Positions 23,352 to 34,774 of a stretch of DNA of 64,000 nucleotides are shown here, in pieces; position 1 is the first letter of the stretch, and each line of letters opens with the position of its first letter. The notes below the pieces were generated by a model that worked only from the letters and a program-made list of their open reading frames with translations, did not search any database and was not told the DNA's origin. The position numbers and the translations under genes were made by a program. This DNA is from Phytophthora quininea (taxonomy: Eukaryota; Oomycota; Peronosporomycetes; Peronosporales; Peronosporaceae), in the NCBI GenBank assembly GCA_011947345.1, contig JAAVTG010000843.1, positions 157,276 to 221,275 on the forward strand, written 5' to 3'.

Positions 23352-25333
23352 CTAGATTCGGTGGGTGTCTGCAAAAGGAAAGTGGCCGAATGTGGTGTCT
23401 AAGCGGTGACGGAAAGTTAAAGCTCGCTAAGATGTGCGGGAAACAGGAGACGCGCCTAAGCAGAGCCGGCGACTGGATTCGTTGTGCTTCATGGGGCAAG
23501 TGCATCCGAACCGAAGGCCGGACTGGTACCTGGGACTCTGAGATTCTAAGACCTGGAACTCCGAGATTGTAGTATGTTCGTGGTCGCTTTAACAAGAAGG
23601 AGCGCTGCTTGGTTTCAGAGATCGCTGGATAGGCTGCTTTGTTGACAAGCAAGTTCACCAAAACCCTGTGGAAAACAATATGTCCTACAATGATCTGGTC
23701 ATACAGTTTAAAGAAAGAGAGAGTGATATATAGCCAGTCTTATTACTATAGATCGGATGTTGATGCAATTAGATCCTAAGGGTATACATTCTCGAGGTAT
23801 AGTTGAAGTTGGTGATTGGAACTGGTCACGCCGTGGACAGCCGAGTAGAAGTGAAGGCTGGCGCATTGTTGAGTCGGCGGTTTCCCACGGCACGAACTCA
23901 CAGTCAAATTCGTGCCCAGCTGGAAAAGCAGACCGACTCGGTCGGAAGAACCCCGTCAATCGTCGCGTTACTCGCGAGGCTCTCCATCCTGGCGGTCATG
24001 TTGATCAATCACCCAACCAGGAAACGTGCGGTGGCAGCGGAAGGAGCCGCAGGTTTCTTGGAGTGTCAAGACATGATTCCAACCGCCACCCTGGGCCAGG
24101 CTGGCAGACCTTGGACGCGTGATGGTGCTCCCCACTCAAAAGCGGAAGATAGCTCTCGTGTTTGCATTCCGCTTCACCCTGTGTCTGCATCATCCAATTC
24201 CTGGTGACAACAAAAGCAATATCCATCATCCCTTCAAATCGTACTCGCCTCGTATCGCTAAAACTGCTGCAAGTACTTCAAGTAAAACACTAGAACCATA
24301 TCACTCCCAAGATGCCCTCAATCGATTCTTCGGCCTCAGCAATTTACTTTGCTCGCCGCCGTCGCTTTCTACTCACTCGATGGATGAAAATCTCCAAATT
24401 CCTCATCTCAATGCAGATCGTTCACTGCAACAACAAGTAATCGGTCGATCGGATGAAGAATACTGTCGACAGACGCCCTTGCTGCAAGTTCTTTAGCGAC
24501 TTTCATGCAGGTCGATATTGCAGAGACTGACAACAGCGAACGTACAGTTTTTTGATACGTTTGGTTTGCAATCCACACGAGAAAAACGTGGTGGTGGCAG
24601 TCCGTTCCTTCGGAAGCAACTGCGCACTGGGGCACAGGTTCACTCCGCTATAGCCCAGCCGGAAGGAAAATTCTTCCTGAATCAATCACGGAGTTGGGTC
24701 AAACCTATCATACTCCGATGCAAACATCACTTCCAAACTAGGGCTTTTAATCGCTGATTTCCAGTTGTTTTCTTCTTCGCTGGATGGTCTTCGGTTGATC
24801 CGCCAACTCTGCCGGTTGAACTGCACTACTCGATTTTAGCTTGCGGTTGATCTCCTCATTTTGACTGAGTGCGTAGAAATTATCATTCCCTCCCTGCATG
24901 CACATTCAAGCTCGCCACCGTGCAACCTACAAGTGTAGAATATCACATTGAAATGAAAGGGGTAACAAGGGAGTGCTGTGCCCGGAGAAGCTCTGAAATT
25001 TATTGTAAAATTGTTTAGTTTGTGAAGATGTTCGGCATCTACGCAGTTAGTGTCGATGTTAATTTCCCGATCGTATTTGCTGCAGATTGCCGTCGCACAA
25101 TACTTAGCTCTGCCGTAGAGTTGAGACGAAGTGATTAACTAGTTAGCGGATCCTCTATTGGTTCTGTCGTAGAGTACAGTAGTCATCGAATAGAGCAGTT
25201 GACTACTGCCAAACTTTGTGAAATTGCTGTGAGATCGAACTCTATCGAGCTTTGATGTGCGTAAATTACGCGTGCTGCTGCTTGTCGCTTGAACTCTTCT
25301 GAAGAAACAACATTATTTTATACTTGGAATTAG
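23352..25333. other. Intergenic; no convincing gene
   Basis: No open frame with recognisable content. Bases 24765-24870 resemble, on the minus strand, part of the membrane-protein paralogue at 20.7-20.8 kb. Bases 25130-25150 repeat the LINE 3'-end sequence TTAACTAGTTAGCGGAT also found at 18338. Confidence 0.55.
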
Positions 25334-26004
25334 TTGATGCATCATCCGATGGAAGACCTGGGGTGTCCTCGACAAAGGATTCATGAAACCTTGTCCAGTG
25401 TGATTTCTCTACGTGGATATCTACTGCCGGTAATTCATGATGTGATAGTACGAATGTGCTTCGGAGACCTCACAGTCAGTTCACGACTATACTTCCTCAG
25501 AGAACTAAATCCTACCGTCCAAAACTGCGTTCGTCCGGAATGCCAGGAGATCGAAACGGTAGAACACTGTTTTTCACGTGCCCGTCATTAGAACCAATGT
25601 GGAGCGGACTATGGAGCCGGTGGTCGAGGTTCTTTTGCGTCGACCTAAGCTGGAGGTTGCTACTCTTCCCAAGATTGCAAGACCTTCGTAGGAACAGGAG
25701 AAGTGAGCACAAAGAACTGATACTTCTATGGAGGATCTACACAGCGATAGTGTTTCGTGCAACATGGCGGCTCAGGAACGACATTCATTTCCAGGAAACA
25801 ACAGCTGAAGTGCCAAATATTCTCAATATACTGAACTCGTTCAAGATGCACTACCAATTCCTCTACCAACACGCACATGAGCTTCATTGCAGCCGCGCTA
25901 CTGTGGTCTGCGTGCTGCAACAACTTGGCTTTGATCCGCCAGAAATAATACCCCGGAACCCATCCACCACATGTGGACGACACGGACGTAACTCTCACGG
26001 ATAG
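25334..26004 (+). pseudogene. LINE 3'-end fragment
   Basis: Encodes the same zf-RVT-type C-terminus as 18418-19367, in the opposite orientation (H-H-P-M-E-D-L-G-C-P-R-Q-R shared), with a frame shift near 25580 inside the zinc finger. It is followed by a similar 3' untranslated stretch near 26000. 5'-truncated. Confidence 0.7.
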
Positions 26005-26120
26005 ATAGCTTATCACCATAAGACGAGAAATCCGCCAAACAGTTAATCAATTCAATTTCCTTCCTTTATACTTGGAATTAGCTATTGCAGTGAGCTGACC
26101 TTATTGCTTGTATGGGAAAG

Positions 26121-26165
26121 TGGTCTACCTCACGCTAGCGATGGTCTATCGCGTCAGGTAGACCA
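26121..26165. repeat. Short inverted repeat (hairpin)
   Basis: TGGTCTACCT at 26121 and AGGTAGACCA ending at 26165 pair perfectly, with partial pairing further in. Its role is unknown; it could be a small foldback element or a structured RNA. Confidence 0.6.
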
Positions 26166-26389
26166 AAAGCAAAAACACGGCTAGGTTTTTGAGATTTCGA
26201 GCTGTAATTGTTTCTTGCAATGAAAGTTTGAGCCTTGCGTTTTTGGAAAATTAGACCTTGCTCGATGAGAGTCGAGGTAGGTCCCTTACGAATTCTGAAA
26301 GTAAATTTCAGAGAATACTGGACAATGTCAGCGGAATGGGTTCGCGAATGTTCGCCTAGCGGTGATTATTAAGCGACATTGTAGCATTT

Positions 26390-26597
26390 TACGTTCTGTA
26401 CCAACTGCCCTTTGCGCTGGAGACGACGCTATCGTTCGAACAAATGCTGTGGATCATGTACACGTTGACCTACAGTGTCAAACATTTCGGTATGTACATG
26501 CAGTAAAAAACATTTTCTAACGTCTTCGTGTTTGTGGGGATATAAGTGCCGATTTCACGTCCCAGTTCGAATGGATCAGACCATAAAAACCTTGACT
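26390..26597 (+). pseudogene. Membrane-protein paralogue, C-terminal fragment with intron
   Basis: Encodes Y-Q-L-P-F-A-L-E-T, a membrane-like stretch and V-K-H-F-G, then a GTATGTAC donor. The frame resumes after an intron of about 65 bases with A-D-F, x-F-E-W and a stop. The order and the interruption point match the C-terminus of the gene at 59-171, where A-D-F-S-F-E-F-T-W follows H-F-G. Only the C-terminus remains. Confidence 0.6.
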
Positions 26598-26687
26598 ACG
26601 AGAGGTGATCACGTGGAGAACCGCTACAATGTTTTAGCTCTGGTCTAGATCAATTCGTGGTAATCTCATTTGCCGCTTGGGACCGCT

Positions 26688-27079
26688 TCAGTATCCGAGA
26701 CTCTTACGGTATGCGGCGTAGTCGTCGTACAATTCCCGGTACTTTGGGTTCTTCTTCAGGTTGAGCTTCTTCTTGACCTTGTCCAGAGAAACACCACGCT
26801 CGAACCAGCGCGTGAACGCGTCTTCTTTGTATTGACCGCCCTCGAGCATCTTGTTGTACTTGATGAAGTTCAGAAGCCTCTCTTCGCCGGCAGTCTCCAG
26901 GTCGTCGCCTCCATTGTCGGTGCTGCGTGTTCGCAAAACCCTTCCTCCGTTGGGATTCAGCAGATTGTGACGAAAGGACTGGACGGACGGCGTCGACGTT
27001 ACAGAAGAATCGGGAGAGCGCCGATGCGTGAAGAGGAGACGATAGCAACGACTGCGATCAACGCATAGGAAAGTCGCAT
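26688..27079 (-). pseudogene. RxLR effector, family 2, frameshifted
   Basis: The ATG at 27079 opens a good signal peptide (M-R-L-S-Y-A-L-I-A-V-V), but that frame stops near 27000. The other frame carries RVLR, a GEER acidic motif and a C-terminus with the W and Y residues of WY-type effector folds (F-T-R-W-F-E-R-G-V). It is closely similar to the intact gene at 42298-42660, so one or two bases have been gained or lost between signal peptide and RxLR motif. A splice explanation is unlikely because RxLR genes rarely have introns. Confidence 0.75.
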
Positions 27080-27830
27080 TGCTGGGTCGCGCTGGAGAAG
27101 GTGGAGTGGCTCGCAGCCGACAGGAAATTGGAGAATGAGTAGACACTTGCGTCTTGAAGAAGGAAGTGCACAACTGGTCGTTGCTCCACGTGGTGTAAGC
27201 ACAATGGGCGAAGATGACCAGAGTCACGTCTCTCTCAAGCGCAAATAAGCCTCGCTAAGTATACGGACGCGCAATCGCTGATCATGTTAAAGCTTAGTGT
27301 AGTTTACAGTAAAATGTTTACTTCTCATCAAGATAATCAACACGACACTCCAACAAAATCTTGAGATGAACGAGCGATGCTCTCACAGGACGTCTAGAGG
27401 TGAAAGACCAAAGACATTCATGTCTTGCCGCACATTCGCCGTGCTATGAAGCGCACAGGGGAACATCTAAACGCACAAAATCAAAGTCAGGACCACCTGC
27501 GCGATATCAAAATCAGACAGCACGGTTGCGTGTATGGTATTATCCACACAACAACTCAATCATGATGATGGCAGACCCAACAAACACAGTATAAGCCGAT
27601 CTGAAGATAATTCTCCGACTACATCGTCTCGTCGAAATGTTATTTATTTAATATATATTAACTCCGCTACAAATACCCAGACCACTACTGCATACTTGGA
27701 AAATGCTGCTCATGCAGTGCTGGTGTAATAGGACACGGGCAATCGGCATGAAGGATGCAGTTGCTGTAGCAGATGTGGAAGAGAGAGAGGAAGGTAGTCT
27801 ATTTAACGATTAGTTATTAGTCTCCTTGAT
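27080..27830. other. Intergenic; nothing recognised
   Basis: AT-richer sequence with no substantial open frame, repeat or RNA gene that I can support. Confidence 0.5.
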
Positions 27831-27920
27831 GCAGCTTCAATCGATGAAGCATCGTTGGTTCTTTTCGTCTTTGGCCGCTTGAAAACGTACGACAGTTTCC
27901 GATCGGGAGCTTCGGGCATG

Positions 27921-29640
27921 CTATCCAGACAGTCCACGACTAGTCTGACATATATTCCTTGCATCCTGCTTTTGTGGTCTGTGTGCTTCTTTCCAAGCAA
28001 CAGCATGTATTTGCCTTAAGCATTTTCCCCACATACTCTTCACTTGGTGTTGCACCGTCCAAGTTTTTCCTTCGTGTACTATGCTGTTGCGGGTCTGCCA
28101 AAGCAAGGTAAACGCCGTACTACACAGAGCCCACCACATTCGTTGGGCCGCCGTTTCCGTGTCCTTGTGGAATTGCCCGTACATTGCTCGCATTTGACGG
28201 ATGAATTCCTCGCTTACTGGAGGAGCTTTACGTTGGGCAATGTTACTGCTGAACCACTGGATCTCTTCCTCGGATACCGCGCATCCAAACCAGTGAGTTA
28301 AAAGGAATCGCCAGAATTGCCGAGCTCGTAGACAGTCCCACACAATGTGCGGTATATCAACATGTCGGCTGTTACAATCCATATCTACTGGGCATCCTGG
28401 GTGCTCTTCCTTTCCTGGGTAATACAGATTGAGTTGTTGCATGGCAACTCGGTAATTCGACCCATACCTGATAGTCGGTTAGCATTGACGCATGCGTCCA
28501 TAGCTGCTTCGGGGTTTGTCCGAGCACTTCTCTGATCCATGCATTTTTTTCGGTTTTAGTTCCAACTTGGTGATTATGTGGTGTAATTGCGGCTCAGCGC
28601 TCTCTCGATATCGCAGCTTGACTTGCCGTTTCAGTTTCCACCAAATGTTGCGGTTCCTGGTTTTCGCCAGTACAGTCCACGGGATTTCGTGTAGTTCGGG
28701 GTTTGCGTCGAAAACTGTCCCTGCGCCGTGTTTTGCGAGTTTCTTGGCGTCCCGTTTCGCGTTTGAAAATGATTTGGCCTTCCAGAACAGTCCATTATCC
28801 TGGCGCTCCAGTGTGATCTTACTATCCTGCTGTTAGGTCGTGCCTTCCACCGTGTCCTTTGTTAGACGCTTCCACTGGTAATCATTGCAGAGCCGTGGAG
28901 GTGATCGGAGTTGCAGTTTGATGGACTGCCCCATCGTTTCGCCAATTTGAAGAAGTGGGGAGTTCATCAATATCGCCAGTAGCCATCGCTGTAACTTCGC
29001 CAAGGAATGGCCCCAATCTTCCCCTTGGGCAGTAGGAATTCGAGCCGTGTAGGTGTCTTGAGAGGTCCTCGTGATGCCCAAGTTTTCAATTGCTGTCACC
29101 TCAACTTTGTCGTACTTTTTTCGTGATAGACATACGTTGGCCGTGTCCGGGATCCATGGGTTTCCTTCCCATGAAAACGTCCCCCAGAAACGGACGATGT
29201 CTTCGGGCGGCCTGCTAGGTCCGTTTAGTTCCTCCAAATCCACCGTTACCGTGATCGATTCTCGTGACATCAGGGTGTAAGTCAGGTTTTTAGTTGTTCT
29301 GGCGGGCAGTTTTTCCAGCTTAGGCAGGTTCTCTTTGGTCTTTCTCTCTCGTTCGAATGCTTCTGCTTTGGTTGGTGCTAACGTTCGGCTCATTCCCACT
29401 AAAAGCTGTGTGTACTTCGTGGACAGCTCGGCATGTTGCTTTTCCGCGACGGGATCCTGGCGGAGATCTGCGGTTCCACTATTTGTGCTAGTCCAGTCCA
29501 GAGTTTCCATGCACCCTTGTAAATATCTGCCTTCCCCAGGAGCCACTGCATAGTTACTTTTACCCGTTGTACTTGAACTGCTACCGGTATCGATGCCAGT
29601 CCTGAGCCCCCGCCTCGCGCGGTGTGAAAACCAACGCTGG
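27921..29640 (-). pseudogene. Older LINE remnant in the right arm
   Basis: Inverted counterpart of 17008-18313. It continues past the point where the left arm breaks off, to a zinc-binding region (C-P-G-C-P-V-D-M-D-C ... H-V-D-I-P-H ... W-D-C) and a tryptophan-rich helical C-terminus ending near 27921. The middle of the element (endonuclease and catalytic reverse transcriptase) is missing. Confidence 0.65.
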
Positions 29641-32640
29641 GTTATCTTGTGCCTGCTTGCTTCTTCTCAGATCTGACTCCTCCATAAGAAGTGCTTTTGC
29701 ATGTTTACAAGCTGCTTCATCGTCTGGGGAGCAGATGTGGAAGATGTTCGTGATTCGGCGACGAAGGTACGTTATGCCCGGTACCTTATGCCTGGTACCC
29801 GCTGCTTGAAGATCGCATTGGCCGAGACGTACTCGACAGCTGACAGCAACAGGAGACCGCCACGAACGTGACGGAGCGGCACGAAGCGAAGAGCAGTCGG
29901 GTTGGAATCCGCGGGCGAGGCCTCACTTCTGGATCTACGGGCAAGGAAGCACTGCAGAATTGTCGAATCCAGGAGCGAAGTGTCGAGAAGGGCACATGGC
30001 CTGAGCCAGCACGACGAACGAGCAGGCTGAACGGCAGGCTGAACGACGACGTGACATGAGTTGGAGCTGAACGGGCTGGAGGCGAGCGCGACGGCGCGGA
30101 CCAACAGTAAGTGAACGAACGAATGAACGAACGGACGAAGGACGACGACAGGACGGTCGCTGCAGTGGACACGGAAGTACCAGGCTGCGGGCCAAAGTCG
30201 GAGCCCGTCAGCAGCAGGACGGGAAGGACGAATCGAAGGTGGCGACCAACGGGCTACTGCTTGCGAAGAGTGAGAGGGAGGGGTGCCCCGCGTCTTAGCT
30301 GAAGGTTGCGACGTAAGGCGCGGCATCGGCGTAATGCTGTGCGCCGGTGTGCGCCAGTGCCCGAGTGACTAAGCGGGCTATGCCGACAGAGATCGGTGGC
30401 AGTCAGATCGTGGGAAGGCTTCACGGCCTGTTGCCGGAGTGACAAATCGAAGGTCAGGTCAGTAGTTGAACAGAACGAACGATGATAAAAAGCGATGGCA
30501 ACCGGCGCGGAGGCAGACACGTTGTCGCTCCGACGGCCAACAGGTGTTGAACGCATACGTCGAAGTTGAGGAACGATACAAGAGCCCCCAAACAAACAAA
30601 CAAACAGCGTGAAGCACTAGAGCGACGACTACCCGGCGTGCAGGGTTGGTGCAGACATCGTTACACTGGAATGCGAATTCTTATGTACGAACAACAGTCC
30701 ATGCAGAGAGCACACCACCTGATCAGATAATAAACTCGACGCTCTCAGTGCTGACGGCGCGGTGGCTTCGAGCTCGAGCTTGTGCCATTTCACGGGTAGC
30801 GAACACGGTCGCGTTGGTCCGTTTGGCGTAACCCATACACACCAAGCAAATGCTACAACGCGTTTGCTGCACCACACTGTCCGCGGCCACGTCCACCGTC
30901 ACTTTCCTTGTCGTCCTGCACGAGTTGCACACCAGCTTCAGTCACCAGAAAACAAAAATCGTTAGAACCAGGCAGTTTTGTTGTCCAAGAACTCTTTCAA
31001 TGCTCACCGATCTGCACACGATGCAACACCCAAGACCGCGTTTCTTCTTCTTGATGCCTCCACCAAACTGCGACTTGCACTGACCCACACAGTCGTCAGA
31101 TGCCGACTGCGAAGCAACTCGGCTGTTCAAAAACCACGCCAATCAGTTGGTCGATCAATAAACCAACAGCATCGCTTTCAAAGCTTCCTACCGACGAGTC
31201 GACCGCACCGAGTCGTGCAGCATCCACCGGATCTTCTTGGAGTAGGAAGTGTCGCTGGTTTGGGCCAGACCCAGCGCCGTATTCAGTGCGGCATTCACAC
31301 CAGCAAATTCCGGCACGTTCCCCATGGGGGCAAAGAAGCCCTGCATGAACAGTTCGACGCCTCCGCTCGGCAGTTCACACTTAATCCAGCACATGGAGCC
31401 TTTAGCTCGCACGTACTTGCGGCTCTCGGTCATAGCATTACCGCCGACACTGAATCCGATCGGAGAGCCCCTACCGTTGCCCAAAGCCGAACCAATGTCG
31501 ACCGAGTGCGTCACGTAGTACCCAACACGCTCCCCGTGTTTTGTCGAGGTGATTCCCATAGACGTCACGGCGCAGTAGTCTCTCTTCCGAGCGAACGGAC
31601 CGAACCCGCTGCTACCGAGGTCGACCCACGTGACACCGCAGAAGCGGAACGGGTCGACGTCGCTGGCCGTTCGGATGCGAGCGAGCACTCGAAAGTCATG
31701 CACGTGGTCGTGGACGTAGGACGAGCGCAACTTGGCGCCATCGTCGCTGTCGAGGTGCATGCCATACATCTCGTCGTCCAAAGTTCCTTGTAGAGCCCCC
31801 AGCACCAACAAGGTCGGCACCGACGCCTTGCAAACCACTGGCTCCACTCGACCGTCGAAAGTGCTGAGCGTTTGGTGCTGCTGTCGCCAGGACTCGCGCT
31901 CTTTGAAGGCCACGAGGTTGTCCTGTCGACGCACCTCTCTCCACTGCTCGTCGTGCAGTCTCCGCTTGCGGACGTCTCGAAAGTGAAGGTAGTCGGTCAG
32001 AGTCTGCTGCACGACAGAGTTAGCCAAGAGATCGAGCGAGTTGGCTTCGTCCACCGACAGAATGAGCGACTGCGGCGGCGTGTTGGTTTGCAGTGGTGAC
32101 GGGTCGGTCGGGTGGCTGAAGTGTCTGCTGGTGGTGACGTTGGGCGTCGCGGCCAGACTGGCACTCACCGTCGCTGAAAAGGTCATCGATCCGCCCAGTT
32201 GGGTCGTGAACTGCGGCGACATGGCTGTCAGTTGTGGTCAATCGCTAGCAAAAGAGTAAGTGGCCAAGCTGTCGACTACAGCACTTGGAATTGGAGTTGC
32301 GATCGGAATCAAGTCCCACCGAACCATCGAAGCCGAGTCTCCTCCCAACGTTTGCGGTCGTGGTGCTACGCTTGAGCTACCCTCGATCGACAGTTCGACA
32401 GGTGAGGATGAATGAGCTGGAATCCGCTGCATCCGAGGTCTGGAAGAACTGCGTGCCATCAGTTAGTATTGAACACGAGCATTGATTCGTCTTGGTGTTT
32501 GTGATGGCATAATGTGTGCAAGCGAGGAGCTCGCAGGTGACGCAGCGAGAGGTGCCAGCAACGCTTTGACATCATCGGGTTGCTGCAGTGCAAGTCTCTA
32601 TCACACCGTCACATCCCAAACCAATTCCCATTCCGTCTTT
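28370..32640 (-). repeat. Right arm of the large inverted duplication
   Basis: Nearly identical, inverted copy of 7580-10534 joined directly to 17008-18313. The coordinates mirror around a constant sum of about 40,210 for the START-FYVE part. At 29,670-29,685 the 13-mer that flanks the LINE in the left arm occurs once, showing the pre-insertion state. Confidence 0.9.
30723..32222 (-). CDS. START-FYVE-like protein, copy B, intact
   Basis: 452 residues from three exons. Introns are 31123-31191 (69 bases, GTAGGA donor) and 30936-31007 (72 bases, GTGAGC donor, TTCTAAC branch, GAAG acceptor). An N-terminal serine- and threonine-rich tail of about 60 residues precedes a START-like lipid-binding domain with G-A-L-Q-G-T-L-D-D-E-M-Y-G. 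A FYVE-like finger with cysteine pairs C-x3-C, C-x2-C, C-x2-C and C-x2-C follows, and again the R-H-H-C-R motif is missing. Probably a membrane-associated lipid sensor or transfer protein; the substrate is unknown. The spliced length is an exact multiple of three, unlike copy A at 7993-9485. Confidence 0.88.
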
Positions 32641-33392
32641 TAGGGCGTCCCATCATACACGTGTTACCGTGCATTCAAATTCGCTGTTGATCACTATGAA
32701 CTCGAGCGTCCGTAAACTTATTTATTTTTGAGGTCGGGAAGTTCAAACAAACAAGCAAGAAATAGGTTCCAGCTCCTCAAAGTGTCAACCAAGTGTAGTT
32801 GTGCTACGCAAGCTATACTTGTAAGAACCTGGAACAAAACGGTTAACATGTCCAAGAACCTGGAAACATGAAGCCGTAGAGAGGTGCCTTGACAATCGGA
32901 GCGCAGCGGAGGCCTGTCAGGAACGGCGCGTAGGCCGGATGCGTATTACTGAGTAGTAGGTTATATCTAATCCGCGCGGGATACTTGCCTGCCACGAGCG
33001 AGGCGAAGTAGGCGGTGCAAGCGCCGCGCAACTGAGGAGCGCAGCGACCATACGTTTACCTAGTTTCCAAGTTCTTATAAATATCACTACGCAGGACAGT
33101 TTACCATCAATAAGAAGCAACAATCCGTTCACTATGGCTGATAGTGGGCAGTTCCTCAATTTTTCTTGTTGTACGATTCCTCGAAGCCATCTCCCGCAAA
33201 TACGACCGAGGTCGTCCGCCTCAGCCTATTCACTCGTGCTTACGGGACGTATGGTGTACAGAATGGCTGAGTATCTTGAGATCGGATCGCCCAAATGGAC
33301 CTGTTGCTTGTTTCTTGTCTGTGCAAAGGAAAACGACCTCACTTCAGCATTTGCTACATCCCACTCAAGTCATCAGTTTCTCAGAACCTACC
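32640..33392. other. Intergenic, with repeat-like sequence
   Basis: This stretch has no counterpart beside the left arm. AAGAACCTGGAA occurs twice (near 32823 and 32853), and a GC-rich part (32870-33060) differs in composition from its surroundings. It may be an inserted solo element, but I cannot define its ends. Confidence 0.35.
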
Positions 33393-33832
33393 ATGCGCTG
33401 CGGTTACATCTTTCTGGCAGTTGCTACTGCGTTCGTCGCCACTAGTGAGGCTGTTGCTGCGGATTCGGCCCTTTCCAAGGTGACGTCCTCCAACGTGGTT
33501 CAGTTTGACTCGTCGGTTCAAAACGACGAGACCAAACGCATGTTGCGGTCGGACAGGAAGACTGCCGATGGGGAAGAGAGATTTGTTTTCAACATCAGGC
33601 TACGAGTACTCAACTGGGCTAAAAGGCCAAGGATCAGTTCTCTACCAAGAGATTGGAGAGAATGCTGAAGAACCAGGAGTACAAGGAGAAGAAATTTGCG
33701 GTGTGGAGCACGAACGGGGAGAGTACGGAGGCTGTTACGGCGAGATTCAAGGGCACGCACTACGAGGGGCTGGCGAACGAGTACTTTCATTTTAAAAACC
33801 CCAAGATCACTACCCACAACAACGTAGAATAA
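33393..33832 (+). pseudogene. RxLR effector, family 1, one-base deletion
   Basis: The ATG at 33393 opens a signal peptide (hydrophobic to about residue 20), then RMLR and GEER motifs in the same positions as the intact gene at 6568-7005. After W-A-K-R an A is missing from a run near 33620, and the rest of the effector domain continues in another frame to the stop at 33832. The span is one base short of a multiple of three, consistent with a single deletion. It could be a recent pseudogene or a sequencing error. Confidence 0.8.
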
Positions 33833-33939
33833 ACGAAACTTCATAGCAGTTTTAAATTGGTTTGGACAACTGTCGTTCACGTTTCTCATGCTGTCGAGGG
33901 CGGGTGGGGGCGGTTGTCAACGAGGAGATTCAGCGTGGA

Positions 33940-34698
33940 TCTAGTACCCAGTCCTTCGTGATTTCATCATCTCCGTGGGGACTCTCACTGGCCTCAGGAA
34001 CTATGGGGCTACCGACTGGGGACGGCCGTCAACAAAGTTTGTAGCAAGCTAAAACAAAATGGTGTCTCCGTTGAGTTCGCACAAGAAATAAGGAGACTCA
34101 ACTTTGCTTTTCCTGATGTACTCGGCTGATGTAGCTACGTGGCCGTAGTTGATGATGGCGAGGTCGACCATGGTTTTGCTTCCGTTAACGACTGTAGCGC
34201 TTTCACGAGTCGAGGCGCAAAATGGCACTACATGATGTTGGAAATACAAGCTCGGTGGCGTATTACACGAAATGGAACCGTCATTTTGACAGAACCTCCA
34301 TAATTTTGACACGGACCAAAGCTGCAGCAGTTGCAGCTCATAATCGTGCGGTAATGCTGTCAACTTTGGTGCGGCGCTCAACGCGCCGCGCGTGGCGTCC
34401 CGGACAAGCGATGGCGATTTGGTTGGCGGCCGATGGTTGCCGTACGTCAAGGGTTCGTGCTGATCTGGTAGCGAGAGGCTTCAGCGCAGCGCTGGAGGAC
34501 AGTGGGGATGGCGCGGACCTTCCAGTAGTACAACGCGCAGATGCGGGAGACACGAGCAAAAGCTCGAACCTTCTGGGCTGGGGGCTCGAGACTTTGACTG
34601 CGCTGCAAGGCTACAAGGAACTGAAGGGGGACACGGAGGTACTCCGAAGCTGTGTCGTCCCCGAGGATGATACTCGCTGGCCTCCGGAATTATTCTAA
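33940..34698 (+). pseudogene. Truncated helicase-associated-like repeats upstream of copy B
   Basis: Bases 33945-34100 hold one partial repeat (L-W-G-Y-R-L-G-T-A-V-N-K-V). 34222-34698 holds an arginine- and alanine-rich stretch followed by the start of another repeat ending at a stop near 34698. The same pieces recur in copies A and C. These look like broken tandem copies rather than a working gene. Confidence 0.45.
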
Positions 34699-34774
34699 TA
34701 CATTTGCAGCTATTGCAGATTCAAAATTCGCTCTAATTTTGCAGAAGTTGCAAACCTGCTTGATTGGTCTGAAG

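Noticed and set aside
23757..24496. Overlapping plus-strand frames near 24 kb
   Set aside because: Short, mutually overlapping, without recognisable content or splice support.
31188..31793. Plus-strand frames opposite START-FYVE copy B
   Set aside because: Antisense shadows caused by the GC-rich coding sequence; the minus-strand gene has correct introns and an intact frame.
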